Source: HK-STAS-PATE-42 sp964461505 (GTDB lineage: Bacteria > Patescibacteriota > Saccharimonadia > Saccharimonadales > HK-STAS-PATE-42). Taken from it: DNA of 64,000 nucleotides. The stretch is from contig CAYWUW010000001.1 in NCBI GenBank assembly GCA_964461505.1, forward strand, positions 93,472 to 157,471, read 5' to 3'. A program made the translations under genes and the position numbers. How positions within the stretch are numbered: the first letter of the stretch is position 1; every line of letters begins with the position of its first letter. Below, in pieces: positions 16,042 through 22,954 of this stretch. Below the pieces are notes generated by a model. The model saw only the letters and a list, made by a program, of their open reading frames with translations. It was not told the DNA's origin and ran no database searches.

Positions 16042-16545
16042 TTACGTTCGGTCGTTGTAGTAATTGAGGTCTAATTCCATCAGGTAGTCGTTATTGAGTA
16101 AATCTATTCCTGTAACAATGAATCCAAATTTTTCGTATAATGGCTTACCTTTTTCTTGGAGCCCAGTAGAAAGTTTAATTGTTTTATAACCTTTTTGTTT
16201 AGCCCAACTTAATGCTCTTGAAAGAAGCAAAGAGGCAACTCCTTTTCTTTGTGATTCTGGCGATACGGCTACTCTTTTTAGTAGAGCTGTTTTTGCATCT
16301 ACTTTCTTTATCCCAGCAAAGCCCACAAGCTCATTAATGCTAGAAAAGGCTAAAAAGAAGTTCCCGTCGTTATTAAGGTAATTTTTGTTTAAGTTTTTTA
16401 AGTCTTTCTGGGAGCTGTTTATTCCTTTTGTGAATCTGGCCTGTCCTTCTTTAACTTGCCACTCTCTTATTTCTAGATGTTTTTTGGCTATATCTTTTGG
16501 GTTGTCTAGATCCGGAGAAAAGGCTCTTATCTTATAATCTGGCAT
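16042..16545 (-). CDS. GNAT-family N-acetyltransferase
   Basis: 167 residues from ATG 16545, two bases after the stop of the preceding gene. The acetyl-CoA loop ESQRKGVASLLLSRAL and the C-terminal strand-helix (PLYEKFGFIVTGI) are classical GNAT features. The substrate is unknown. The longer frame upstream would overlap the neighbour and is not needed. It contains no TAAGCTTA, unlike most neighbours, so it may be recently acquired. Confidence 0.88.
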   Translation of the reverse strand: MPDYKIRAFSPDLDNPKDIAKKHLEIREWQVKEGQARFTKGINSSQKDLKNLNKNYLNNDGNFFLAFSSINELVGFAGIKKVDAKTALLKRVAVSPESQRKGVASLLLSRALSWAKQKGYKTIKLSTGLQEKGKPLYEKFGFIVTGIDLLNNDYLMELDLNYYNDRT

Positions 16546-16547
16546 TT

Positions 16548-17063
16548 TTACAAAGGGCTTTCGATGGCGGCCCATTCGGCCTCGGGGTTTTCTTCTGGAA
16601 CAACAATTGTGGCTTGATCGCCAACGCTAAGCTTAAAGTGGGTAATGCTGGCAAGTAGAACTTTATATTCTTTGCTTTCTGCTTGGGCAAAATAATTACC
16701 ATCTCGTTGAGTGATTGTGGCGATAAGTTGCCTTCTGTTAACTGGCCCGATTTGTTTAAAGAGGAACTTTCCGCCTTCAACAATTGTAAGCTTAAGAACA
16801 TCGCCTTGAACTAAGTGTGATTTGCTGGCGTAATTGGCTTGAACTGGGTAGAGCTTGCCGTTGTAGCCAATCATATTTTGGCCGTCAAAAACTCCTTCTA
16901 TAATTTCATCACCTTCGATTTGTTCTGTTGGTGCGTGGTGGCTGAGCTCTTCTCCATCGCCAACTAAGCTTACTAAAAGTTCTTTTGCGGCGAGCAAGTT
17001 AATTTCGGCCTCTTTGATAAGATTGCGTAAGCGTTTAATCTGTTTTTCATCTAAGTTGCTCAT
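16548..17063 (-). CDS. Conserved protein of unknown function with N-terminal coiled coil
   Basis: 171 residues. An N-terminal helix (KQIKRLRNLIKEAEINLLAAKELL) is followed by an acidic stretch and a beta-rich core with DGQNMIGYNGKLYPVQANYASK, VQGDVLKLTIVEGG and a final GDQATIVVPEE. I believe similar proteins occur in other CPR genomes, but I cannot name the family. The core looks like a small OB- or SH3-like barrel. It is probably cytoplasmic. A short hairpin (GCCAT...ATGGC, 17073-17090 region) lies in its leader. Confidence 0.75.
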   Translation of the reverse strand: MSNLDEKQIKRLRNLIKEAEINLLAAKELLVSLVGDGEELSHHAPTEQIEGDEIIEGVFDGQNMIGYNGKLYPVQANYASKSHLVQGDVLKLTIVEGGKFLFKQIGPVNRRQLIATITQRDGNYFAQAESKEYKVLLASITHFKLSVGDQATIVVPEENPEAEWAAIESPL

Positions 17064-17268
17064 TTTTATTTTTAAGCCATCTCGCTTTATGGCAATTTTT
17101 ATTCTTATTTTTTGGGTTTTTGTTAAGAAAGATTAGCCAATAACTAAGATTGTAATCTTTATCTTTGATATTTTTTGGTGCTAAGGTTTTTTTCTCACTA
17201 ACTCTTACTAAGCTTTAGGTTAACAGAGTTTGTTTTAAGATTGCAAGAGAACTTAATTTTTTGATTTT

Positions 17269-18105
17269 TTAGAGTTCTGCTTTTAGCGGTGCGTTGTTTT
17301 GATCTGCATTAAATTCAAAACGGTAGAGCTTCCAGCTGGCGGGATCTTCTGTGCTTTGGTAAAAATTAAGCTTAAGGTAAACATTATTGGTGTGTTCAAA
17401 ATAATTTGATTTGTAGATGAGCGAGGCGGCTCTAACTTTTTTTGCATCTTGCACGCCAAGATTCGATTCACCGACTTGTTTTTCGATAAGTTCGGCAGTT
17501 TTGCCATCGGCAGCGCTAGAATAGGATTCTATAAGCGAAGCAAAGCTTGTTTTATCAACGTTAAGATCTTTTGCTCCGAGCCAGTTTTGGATGATTTCTT
17601 GTGGCTGGTTTCTTCTGGCAAGATCTATAATTTTAAGTGCGGCTTGTTCCTCTGTTGGTTTGGAGCTTAGATCGGAAGGTAAAACAAAGGCTTGGCGTGT
17701 GGCTGGGGCCGATTCTTGGTTATTAGAACTTAAAATTGCGCGCGCACTTAAGCTTAAGATAATTAAAGAGGCGAAAACAGCGCCAAGAATTAGAAGCATT
17801 TTTTTGGGGTTCTTGCGTTTTGGTTCTGGGCTGGTTCCGCGTAGCGTATCGCGTTCATCTCTTAGCTCTTCTAAAAGTTGATGTTGAGGGTTTGGTTCTG
17901 GTGGGCTGGGCTGTTCTTCTGCAGTAGCAAGAGCTGGGTTGTTTAAAACTGGTTCTGGGGTTTGTGGGCTGCTACTTTGTTGTGGCGTAGGGCTTAGGTT
18001 GGTGGTTCTTGGTTTTAGAAAATCGCTAACAAAGCTAACTCTGGTTGGTTGCTCGTAAGGTGATTGCGGTTGCTGGTTTTGTTGGGAATCTGGTTGCGGC
18101 TGCAT
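17269..18105 (-). CDS. Membrane-anchored protein with Pro/Gln-rich cytoplasmic head
   Basis: 278 residues. The first 100 residues are Pro/Gln/Ser-rich and disordered (QNQQPQSPYEQ, SPTPQQSSSPQTPEP). A single helix (KKMLLILGAVFASLIILSLSA) follows a basic stop-transfer region. The C-terminal 140 residues face outside and carry a mixed alpha/beta domain (LRRNQPQEIIQNWLGAKDL, VYLKLNFYQSTEDPASWKLYRFEF). The function is unknown. A -10 like TATGCT and TAAACTTAAG lie upstream. Confidence 0.7.
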   Translation of the reverse strand: MQPQPDSQQNQQPQSPYEQPTRVSFVSDFLKPRTTNLSPTPQQSSSPQTPEPVLNNPALATAEEQPSPPEPNPQHQLLEELRDERDTLRGTSPEPKRKNPKKMLLILGAVFASLIILSLSARAILSSNNQESAPATRQAFVLPSDLSSKPTEEQAALKIIDLARRNQPQEIIQNWLGAKDLNVDKTSFASLIESYSSAADGKTAELIEKQVGESNLGVQDAKKVRAASLIYKSNYFEHTNNVYLKLNFYQSTEDPASWKLYRFEFNADQNNAPLKAEL

Positions 18106-18188
18106 AAATCTTTTATATAATGCTTAAGTTTAGCATAAATTTGCAGTTTTGATTTTGCGATTTTGTATTGGTGGTATAGTTTTTTGGT

Positions 18189-18761
18189 ATGAGTAATGAT
18201 TTGAAGAGGCAAAAAGGCACAAAGCTTTTATGGTTAGATTTAGAGATGACGGGGCTAGATCCGGAAACTGAAGTTATTACTGAGGTTGCGGCTCTAGTTT
18301 CTGATTTTAAGCTTAAGGTAGAAAAAGAATATGAGGCAAAAGTGCACTACTCGCCTGCTAAGCTTAAGGCAATGTTTGATGTAGAACCGAATGGTTTTTG
18401 GAACTTAATGCCAGAAGAAAGAGATAGGATGATTACGGATTGTGCTGAATCTAAATTTAAGCTTAGCGATATTGAAGATGCTTTGATTGCGATTGTGAAT
18501 GAATATTTTGCGGCTGGCGAAAAAGTGATTTTGGCCGGAAATTCGATTCGAGTAGATAGAATGTTCATTGATAAGTATTTACCAAGGCTTGCAGAGTTGC
18601 TGCATTACAGAATGTTTGATGTGACAACTTTAAAAATATGGATTGAAGGTAATGGGCATCAAGCTAGAAAAAAAGAGGAGCGACATCGGGCTCTTTATGA
18701 TATTTATGAAAGTATGGAAGAACTTAAGTATTATCTAGAAAAAGGCTGGGTCAAGCTTTAG
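18189..18761 (+). CDS. orn: Oligoribonuclease
   Basis: 190 residues. A DEDD-type 3'-5' exonuclease that degrades 2-5 nt RNAs to mononucleotides. The motifs are WLDLEMTGLDP (Exo I), NSIRVDRMFIDKYLP (Exo II) and HRALYDIYESMEELKYY (Exo III, with the His and Asp in place). The length matches Orn. The -10 box TATAGT (18175-18180) puts transcription start about two bases before the ATG, so the message may be leaderless. Confidence 0.96.
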   Translation: MSNDLKRQKGTKLLWLDLEMTGLDPETEVITEVAALVSDFKLKVEKEYEAKVHYSPAKLKAMFDVEPNGFWNLMPEERDRMITDCAESKFKLSDIEDALIAIVNEYFAAGEKVILAGNSIRVDRMFIDKYLPRLAELLHYRMFDVTTLKIWIEGNGHQARKKEERHRALYDIYESMEELKYYLEKGWVKL

Positions 18762-19168
18762 AGAAAATTCGCATGGACTGGAACCTCTTGAATGCCTGCG
18801 CTCATTTGCAGTAATGCTGAGATAACGCATGTGAGGCATTCTGGTGGAATTGGCCTGCCATCTTGCATGGTCGCCTTGTAAGAAGAGCTAGTGTCTGTGA
18901 TTTGGGGGTGATCGCTGATTCCAGTGTTGAGGCAGGTTCTTGGATCTTGTGATTCTTGCCCATGGTTAAGTTTACGAGCGGCAAGAGATATTACGGCAGT
19001 TCCAGATTCCCATCTGTTGGGATCTAGAATTCTTTGTGTTACGGCTTCAGGCTCTGACAAGGTTGCCTGGATGTTCGTGTAGTATGAAGGTGATGATCCG
19101 CTTTGCGGAGCTAATTCTGCTTCGATTATTCGGTCTGTTCTGGCGCGAATTCTGTTGGGTGTCGTCAT
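18758..19168 (-). CDS. Orphan protein of unknown function
   Basis: 136 residues with no family I recognise. It is hydrophilic at the N-terminus (MTTPNRIRARTDRIIEAEL). Two cysteine spots are present, CLNTG and PPECLTC near the C-terminus, where the last 20 residues are mildly hydrophobic (VISALLQMSAGIQEV). It converges on orn with a four-base overlap. It has no TAAGCTTA inside. In style it resembles the orphan genes at 34739, 40710 and 62334. Confidence 0.6.
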   Translation of the reverse strand: MTTPNRIRARTDRIIEAELAPQSGSSPSYYTNIQATLSEPEAVTQRILDPNRWESGTAVISLAARKLNHGQESQDPRTCLNTGISDHPQITDTSSSYKATMQDGRPIPPECLTCVISALLQMSAGIQEVPVHANFL

Positions 19169-19240
19169 GATCTGTAAATATTAACATAAAGTGTGTTGAT
19201 AAGTCAATAGTTTGGTAAAATTAAGCTTAGTGTTTTTGTT

Positions 19241-19606
19241 ATGAAAGATAAGAAATTGATTGAGGAATATTTGCTTTCTAGGCCTGGAGCTTGGCTAGAC
19301 TTCCCTTTTGGGCCTGAAGCGGAGGTTTATAAAGTTGGCGTGAAAGATGATCTTTCGACAAGCTCAGGACTGCCCTCTACCGCGGGCAGGATGTTTGCGA
19401 TTATTCAGGCTGGTAAAGAGCCGGTTCGGTTAAGCTTAAAGTGTGATCCGGTTCTGGCCGAACATTTGCGTGAAAAGTATGAAAGTGTGATGCCGGGGTA
19501 TCATCTTAATAAAAAACATTGGAATACTATAATCTGTTCTGGTCAGTTGACTGATGATGAACTTAAGGATTTGATTGATTTGAGTTATCGGTTGGTTCAG
19601 GAATAG
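19241..19606 (+). CDS. MmcQ/YjbR-family protein with an inserted repeat-derived peptide
   Basis: 121 residues. Matches the MmcQ/YjbR (CyaY-like fold) family: WLDFPFGPEAEVYKVG near the start, PVRLSLKCDP, PGYHLNKKHWNTI and the final DLIDLSYRLV. Between VGVKDD and MFAII sits LSTSSGLPSTAGR, encoded by DNA that matches the dispersed repeat TTCGACAAGCTCAGG plus a CTGCCC...GGGCAG hairpin (19357-19390). The insert keeps the frame, so the protein is probably intact. The family may bind DNA, but its role is unclear. Confidence 0.85.
   Translation: MKDKKLIEEYLLSRPGAWLDFPFGPEAEVYKVGVKDDLSTSSGLPSTAGRMFAIIQAGKEPVRLSLKCDPVLAEHLREKYESVMPGYHLNKKHWNTIICSGQLTDDELKDLIDLSYRLVQE
19357..19390. repeat. Palindromic repeat inserted inside the MmcQ/YjbR gene
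   Basis: TTCGACAAGCTCAGG is the reverse complement of CCTGAGCTTGTCGAA in the spacer repeat near 57670-57685. It is followed by CTGCCC-8 bases-GGGCAG, a small hairpin. It falls exactly between conserved blocks of the protein and is in frame. Confidence 0.7.
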
Positions 19607-19938
19607 GTTTTGGTTGGCGAGTGTTAAGCTTAGGCTCCGCCTCTAATAACTTTCCTACTTTCTTATTTTCACCCTTCCCCTTACTCCCGCAATGAATGCA
19701 GGGCAGGCTCCTCCTCTTAAGGGCGGGGAACGTGCCCTCGAATCCGCTTACCGTTTCAGATATCTATTCCCGCTTTCTTGGGGCGGATGGTCGGGCTCCG
19801 AACGAAGATATTTTAAGTAATTATGAACTTAAGTCTAGCTCAAGAATTGTCATCTCGAGCCCGTCGAGAGATCTCTATAGGTTTCAGCGCGTACGTCTTT
19901 TTTTGTCATCCTGAATTTATTTCAGGGTCTAAATGAAT

Positions 19939-20107
19939 AAGGATTCCTTTCTTAGACTGGATCCCCAGTCGAGCTGGGGATGACAGTGCCTTCCTTTGTT
20001 GTCATCCTGAGGAACGAGCGTAGCGAGTGACGTGAGGATCTAGTAATATGGAATTCTGGATCCCCGCAACAAGTGCGGGACAGGCCTTCACATACGTTCA
20101 GAATGAC
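19939..20107. repeat. Composite palindromic repeat, copy A
   Basis: The unit at 20001-20107 begins GTCATCCTGA and ends TCAGAATGAC, an imperfect terminal inverted repeat, and contains GAACGAGCGTAGCGAGTGAC. It is nearly identical to 63893-64000. The upstream part (AAGGATT...GACTGGATCCCCAG...GGGGATGAC) is shared as well. A diverged copy lies at 57570-57710 and a partial one at about 20204-20246. Confidence 0.8.
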
Positions 20108-20269
20108 GGTGGTGGGAGGTTGAACTTAATTCTTTTTTTGACTGGATCCCCAGTCGAGCATGTCATGGCGACATGCCATGGCTGGGGATGACACCCCCAC
20201 ATTGTCATCCTGAGGAACGAGCCTAGCGAGTGACGTAGGGATCTAAAAGCAGTATTTAAGCTTAGTCTT

Positions 20270-20383
20270 ATTTATTCGGGAGAACTTCTATAAAAAGGAA
20301 GGGGTATTCCAGACAAGCTGGAATAGGCTCTGCTGTTTTTTGGGGGTTTTGAACGGTGATGACAAAAAAAGTTAAGCTTAATT
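20270..20383. repeat. 114-base dispersed repeat, copy 1
   Basis: Almost identical (one difference found by eye) to 57734-57847. It contains an ATTCCAG...CTGGAAT hairpin, the end of a CCCGA-TTTAT-TCGGG-like stem, and a tail GAACGGTGATGACAAAAAAAG followed by TTAAGCTTAA. No open frame of note. Neither copy lies close to a transposase. Confidence 0.88.
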
Positions 20384-20544
20384 TAGATCTAAGATTCTGG
20401 CCTACGCGGGGATGGTGTGTGTGAGGTAACTACTGAATCGAAACTCGACATTCGTTGTGTTCGGCTGCTTTGTTCTAAATTGAGGGATGGGGTATGTGTT
20501 GGGAGCTCTCTCTGTGTGTGTGCTCTGGTTTTTGTATAAAAAAG

Positions 20545-20573
20545 TTGGCTGGCGAGTTCTTTTTTGGTATACT
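20545..20573 (+). promoter_or_regulatory. rplJ-rplL promoter
   Basis: TTGGCT (20545-20550), 17 bases, TATACT (20568-20573), with TAAGCTTAAG directly following. Start of transcription is predicted near 20580, just before the L10 leader. Confidence 0.7.
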
Positions 20574-20583
20574 TAAGCTTAAG

Positions 20584-20670
20584 GTTTTGCCCAAAGACAG
20601 TAGCCAGAACTTAAGCTTAGTGCTAAATATCTAAACTTAAGTTCAGAAGAACTACCGAGGGTCTGGATAT
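20584..20670 (+). promoter_or_regulatory. Ribosomal L10 leader (autoregulatory RNA)
   Basis: Contains the conserved CCAAAGACAGTAG and, about 35 bases later, CTACCGAGGGT, the two halves of the L10(L12)4-binding kink-turn element of L10 leaders. Between them GAACTTAAG (20607-20615) pairs with CTTAAGTTC (20636-20644); both arms are made of the genome's TAAGCTTA-like palindrome. L10 binding here is known to repress rplJ-rplL in other bacteria. Confidence 0.85.
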
Positions 20671-20757
20671 TTAAAAAGTTCTTATTGTTCACATTTTTTG
20701 ACATAATTTGTTAGAATCTAAATTGAACAAATCTTTTTAAATAGATTTTTCAGATTC

Positions 20758-20798
20758 AAAAGAGTTTTTGGCATTTGCGAGAGCCAGAGACTCTTTTT
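20758..20798 (+). terminator. Attenuator hairpin in the rplJ leader
   Basis: AAAAGAGT (20758-20765) pairs with ACTCTTTT (20790-20797), with an inner GGC/GCC, and ends in a T-run. It lies between the L10 leader and rplJ, as expected for attenuation. A shorter AAATCT...AGATTTTT hairpin lies just before it. Confidence 0.6.
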
Positions 20799-21029
20799 AA
20801 TTTGGCAAAACCTAAAAATTAGCTCTATCTATTTTGGTCGACTGATAGAGGAACGTTAGGCCGAACTTTTACATTGTTAGATCCCCAATCTTGCTTGGCC
20901 AAGGCCAAACCAGTTGAGGATGATATGTTTTTTGGTAAGGTCGACTCGTTTTTAAACAAATTAAGTTTTAGGTTGAGGTTTAAAACCCCTCACCTGGCCT
21001 CTCCTAAGGTAGAGGGATAAGAGAAGAAT

Positions 21030-21551
21030 ATGGCGTTAACTAAGGAACAAAAAGATAAAGTTGTTGCAGAGGTAACTGAGCTTCTTACAAAAAGTAAGAT
21101 GACGGTTATTTGTGAGTATCAGGGAATGAGCGTTGCTCAGGCCCAGGAACTTAGACGCAAGGCTTTAGAAAATGGCAGTGCCGTTAAGGTTGTTAAGAAC
21201 AGGCTTTTAAGGCATGCGGCTAGTGAGGTTGAGGCTTTGAAAGGCTTGGATCTTAGTGGCCACGCTGGGCAGTTGATGTACATCTTTAACCCAGAAGATG
21301 AAGTTGCTGCAGCAAAGCTTGCTAATGAGTTTGCTAAAAAGAACCCGGTTCTTAAGCTTAAGGCGGCGTTTAGCGATGAAGGTGTTCTTGTTGATGAGGC
21401 TGGGGCAAAAGCTCTTGCAGCGTTGCCAAGTAGGCCAGAAATGCTTGCAATGCTTATTAATACACTTAAAGCTCCGGCTCGCGGTGTAATAAGCGGGCTT
21501 TCGGGTAATTTGGGCGGCTTAGTGCAGGCTCTAGAGGCAAAAGCTCAATAA
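21030..21551 (+). CDS. rplJ: 50S ribosomal protein L10
   Basis: 173 residues. L10 anchors the L12 dimers on the ribosomal stalk. The N-terminal block has AEVTELLTKSKMTVICEYQG and LRRKALENGSAVKVVKNRLL, typical of L10. The C-terminal helix that holds L12 is at the end (GNLGGLVQALEAKAQ). It is followed by rplL 110 bases downstream. The leader just before it contains a CCCCTCACC...GAGGG type repeat whose right arm lies at the ribosome-binding position. Confidence 0.98.
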   Translation: MALTKEQKDKVVAEVTELLTKSKMTVICEYQGMSVAQAQELRRKALENGSAVKVVKNRLLRHAASEVEALKGLDLSGHAGQLMYIFNPEDEVAAAKLANEFAKKNPVLKLKAAFSDEGVLVDEAGAKALAALPSRPEMLAMLINTLKAPARGVISGLSGNLGGLVQALEAKAQ

Positions 21552-21661
21552 TAAAATTAAGTTTAGGCTGGGGCTTAAAAACTCTGGTCTATCCCCCGCA
21601 ACAAGTGCGGGGCAGGCTCCTCCCAAGAGAGGGATAAATAAGATTAAGGTAACAAAATAAT

Positions 21662-22048
21662 ATGGCAGATGTAAAGAAATTGGCAGATGAGCTTGTTAAG
21701 CTTACTGTTCTAGAAGTAAAAGAACTAAGTGACATTCTAAAAGATGAATATGGCATAGAGCCTGCTGCAGCTGCAGTGGCTGTTGCTGGCCCAGCTGCGG
21801 CTGGCGGCGCGGACGAAGCTGGAGCCGATGAGTCAAAGAGTGACTTTACGGTTATACTAAAAGATGCCGGAGCTCAAAAAGTTGCAGTAATTAAGGCAGT
21901 TAAAGAAGCTACAGGCCTAGGTTTGGGCGAAGCTAAGGCTATTGTTGATGAAGCTCCAAAAGAGGTGAAGGCTGGTGTTCCAAAAGAGGAAGCCGAAGCT
22001 ATGAAAAAAGCCTTAGAAGAAGCTGGCGCAACTGTAGAGTTGGTTTAA
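21662..22048 (+). CDS. rplL: 50S ribosomal protein L7/L12
   Basis: 128 residues with the classic design: an N-terminal dimerisation helix (LADELVKLTVLEVKELSDIL), an Ala/Gly-rich hinge, and a C-terminal domain with FTVILKDAGAQKVAVIKAVK and GLGEAKAIVDEAP. It recruits translation factors. A good Rho-independent terminator follows, which ends the rplJ-rplL unit. Confidence 0.99.
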   Translation: MADVKKLADELVKLTVLEVKELSDILKDEYGIEPAAAAVAVAGPAAAGGADEAGADESKSDFTVILKDAGAQKVAVIKAVKEATGLGLGEAKAIVDEAPKEVKAGVPKEEAEAMKKALEEAGATVELV

Positions 22049-22073
22049 GCTTAATTCTTTTTCTACTAAATCT

Positions 22074-22107
22074 AAAAGATCCTGGCATGAAGTCAGGATC
22101 TTTTTTG
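22074..22107 (+). terminator. Rho-independent terminator after rplL
   Basis: AAAGATCCTG, nine-base loop, CAGGATCTTTTTT: a stem of about ten pairs with a six-T tail, 26 bases after the rplL stop. Confidence 0.93.
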
Positions 22108-22130
22108 CCTTGCCACAAGTTGATTCCTGA

Positions 22131-22310
22131 CTAATTTCTAGATGTAAACGATAAAAACGCGGCAGCTCCAAGACCTGCTGCTGCGGCAGCTGCAGATCCT
22201 GAATAAGATTTGCCGTCTGATATTTGATCAAGAGCTATTAGCGAGTTTAGGCTTGCTACGCCTACGTTTAGACCAATAAGGGCTGAGGTTATTCTGTTTC
22301 TTCTTTCCAT
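22131..22310 (-). CDS. Small Ala/Gly-rich membrane protein
   Basis: 59 residues from ATG 22310: a basic start (MERRNRITSALIGLNVG), a short polar loop (DQISDGKSYSGS) and an Ala/Gly-rich hydrophobic segment (AAAAAAGLGAAAFLSF) before TSRN. This suggests two weak membrane helices with both ends inside. No family is recognised. It lies between the rplL terminator and a divergently oriented membrane gene. It is supported only by an open frame with sensible topology. Confidence 0.45.
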   Translation of the reverse strand: MERRNRITSALIGLNVGVASLNSLIALDQISDGKSYSGSAAAAAAGLGAAAFLSFTSRN

Positions 22311-22462
22311 ACTACTTTTTAAACTTAATGGTTGATATTCTGATTTGTAAGTTGTATTCTACTCTCTCTCTCTCTCTGAATGTCAAGTGTTTTGTAGAAG
22401 TGGTGTGACTAAGCTTAACCCTACCCTAAATACCTCCTAAGTGAGGGATGAATATGGTTTGA

Positions 22463-22468
22463 TATAAT
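22463..22468 (+). promoter_or_regulatory. -10 box for the 22476 gene, leaderless arrangement
   Basis: TATAAT ends at 22468, which predicts transcription start at about 22475, one base before the ATG. The ATG shares its A with a TAAGCTTA palindrome that fills the space between the -10 and the start codon. No convincing -35. Confidence 0.55.
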
Positions 22469-22475
22469 TAAGCTT

Positions 22476-22952
22476 ATGGTTGATGTATTGATGATTAGCT
22501 TTGCAATAATGTATGCGCTGAGTGCTTATCTTAGAAAAAGCACAATTGGTGGAGCTGTATTTGGGCTTTATGCTGGGCTCTTTTTTAACATGCAATATAA
22601 TGCAGATTTTGTACGCTGGTTATCGGAACATGGAGTTGAAGGTGATGCGAGTTTTTTGAATGCGTTTGTAGCGTTATTTTTTGTTCTGTTGCCTGTTGTT
22701 TTGGCTCTACTTAATTTTAGAAGTGGCCGTGGGCATTTGATTTTGAGGTTGGTGTTATCGGTTCTGTTAGGTGTTTTGACTGGATATTATGTGGGCCAGA
22801 TTATGGCCTCTACAGAAAGTTTGAATGGATTGGCTAGTGGCCCGTTGTATAGTTTTGTAGAAAGCTTTATAACTCCGATTGGGGTGGTTGTGATGGGCTT
22901 GGGAATTGCCGATATTGTAATGAGTAAGAGTAAGAAGAGTAAGGAGGAATAG
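22476..22952 (+). CDS. Four-helix membrane protein, CvpA-like in outline
   Basis: 158 residues with four hydrophobic helices (VLMISFAIMYALSAYL; FLNAFVALFFVLLPVVLALL; LVLSVLLGVLTGYYVG; ITPIGVVVMGLGIADIV) and a basic C-terminal tail (SKSKKSKEE). The order resembles colicin-V-production-type proteins but I see no diagnostic motif. The function is unknown. It ends two bases before the convergent manC stop. Confidence 0.65.
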   Translation: MVDVLMISFAIMYALSAYLRKSTIGGAVFGLYAGLFFNMQYNADFVRWLSEHGVEGDASFLNAFVALFFVLLPVVLALLNFRSGRGHLILRLVLSVLLGVLTGYYVGQIMASTESLNGLASGPLYSFVESFITPIGVVVMGLGIADIVMSKSKKSKEE

Positions 22953-22954
22953 AG

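Larger units (their letters stand above)
19607..20544. other. Gene-free spacer filled with palindromic repeats
   Basis: No gene is supported in this 0.9-kb stretch. It holds short hairpin repeats, many with GTCATCC/GGATGAC-type flanks: CCTGAA...TTCAGG (19910-19926), ATCCCCAG...CTGGGGAT (19961-19981 and 20146-20189), CCCGCA...TGCGGG (20063-20079) and ATTCCAG...CTGGAAT (20306-20324). The copy at 20146 has a second perfect hairpin (GCATGTC...GACATGC) nested in its loop. 20384-20544 is GT-rich with nothing recognisable. Confidence 0.75.

Noticed and set aside
19845..20324. A possible CRISPR array in the repeat-rich spacer
   Set aside because: The hairpins differ in stem sequence and spacing, there are no equal-length spacers, and no cas genes are in the window.
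22354..22382. A CT dinucleotide run as a phase-variable promoter element
   Set aside because: Short, interrupted and not clearly placed between promoter elements of either neighbouring gene.
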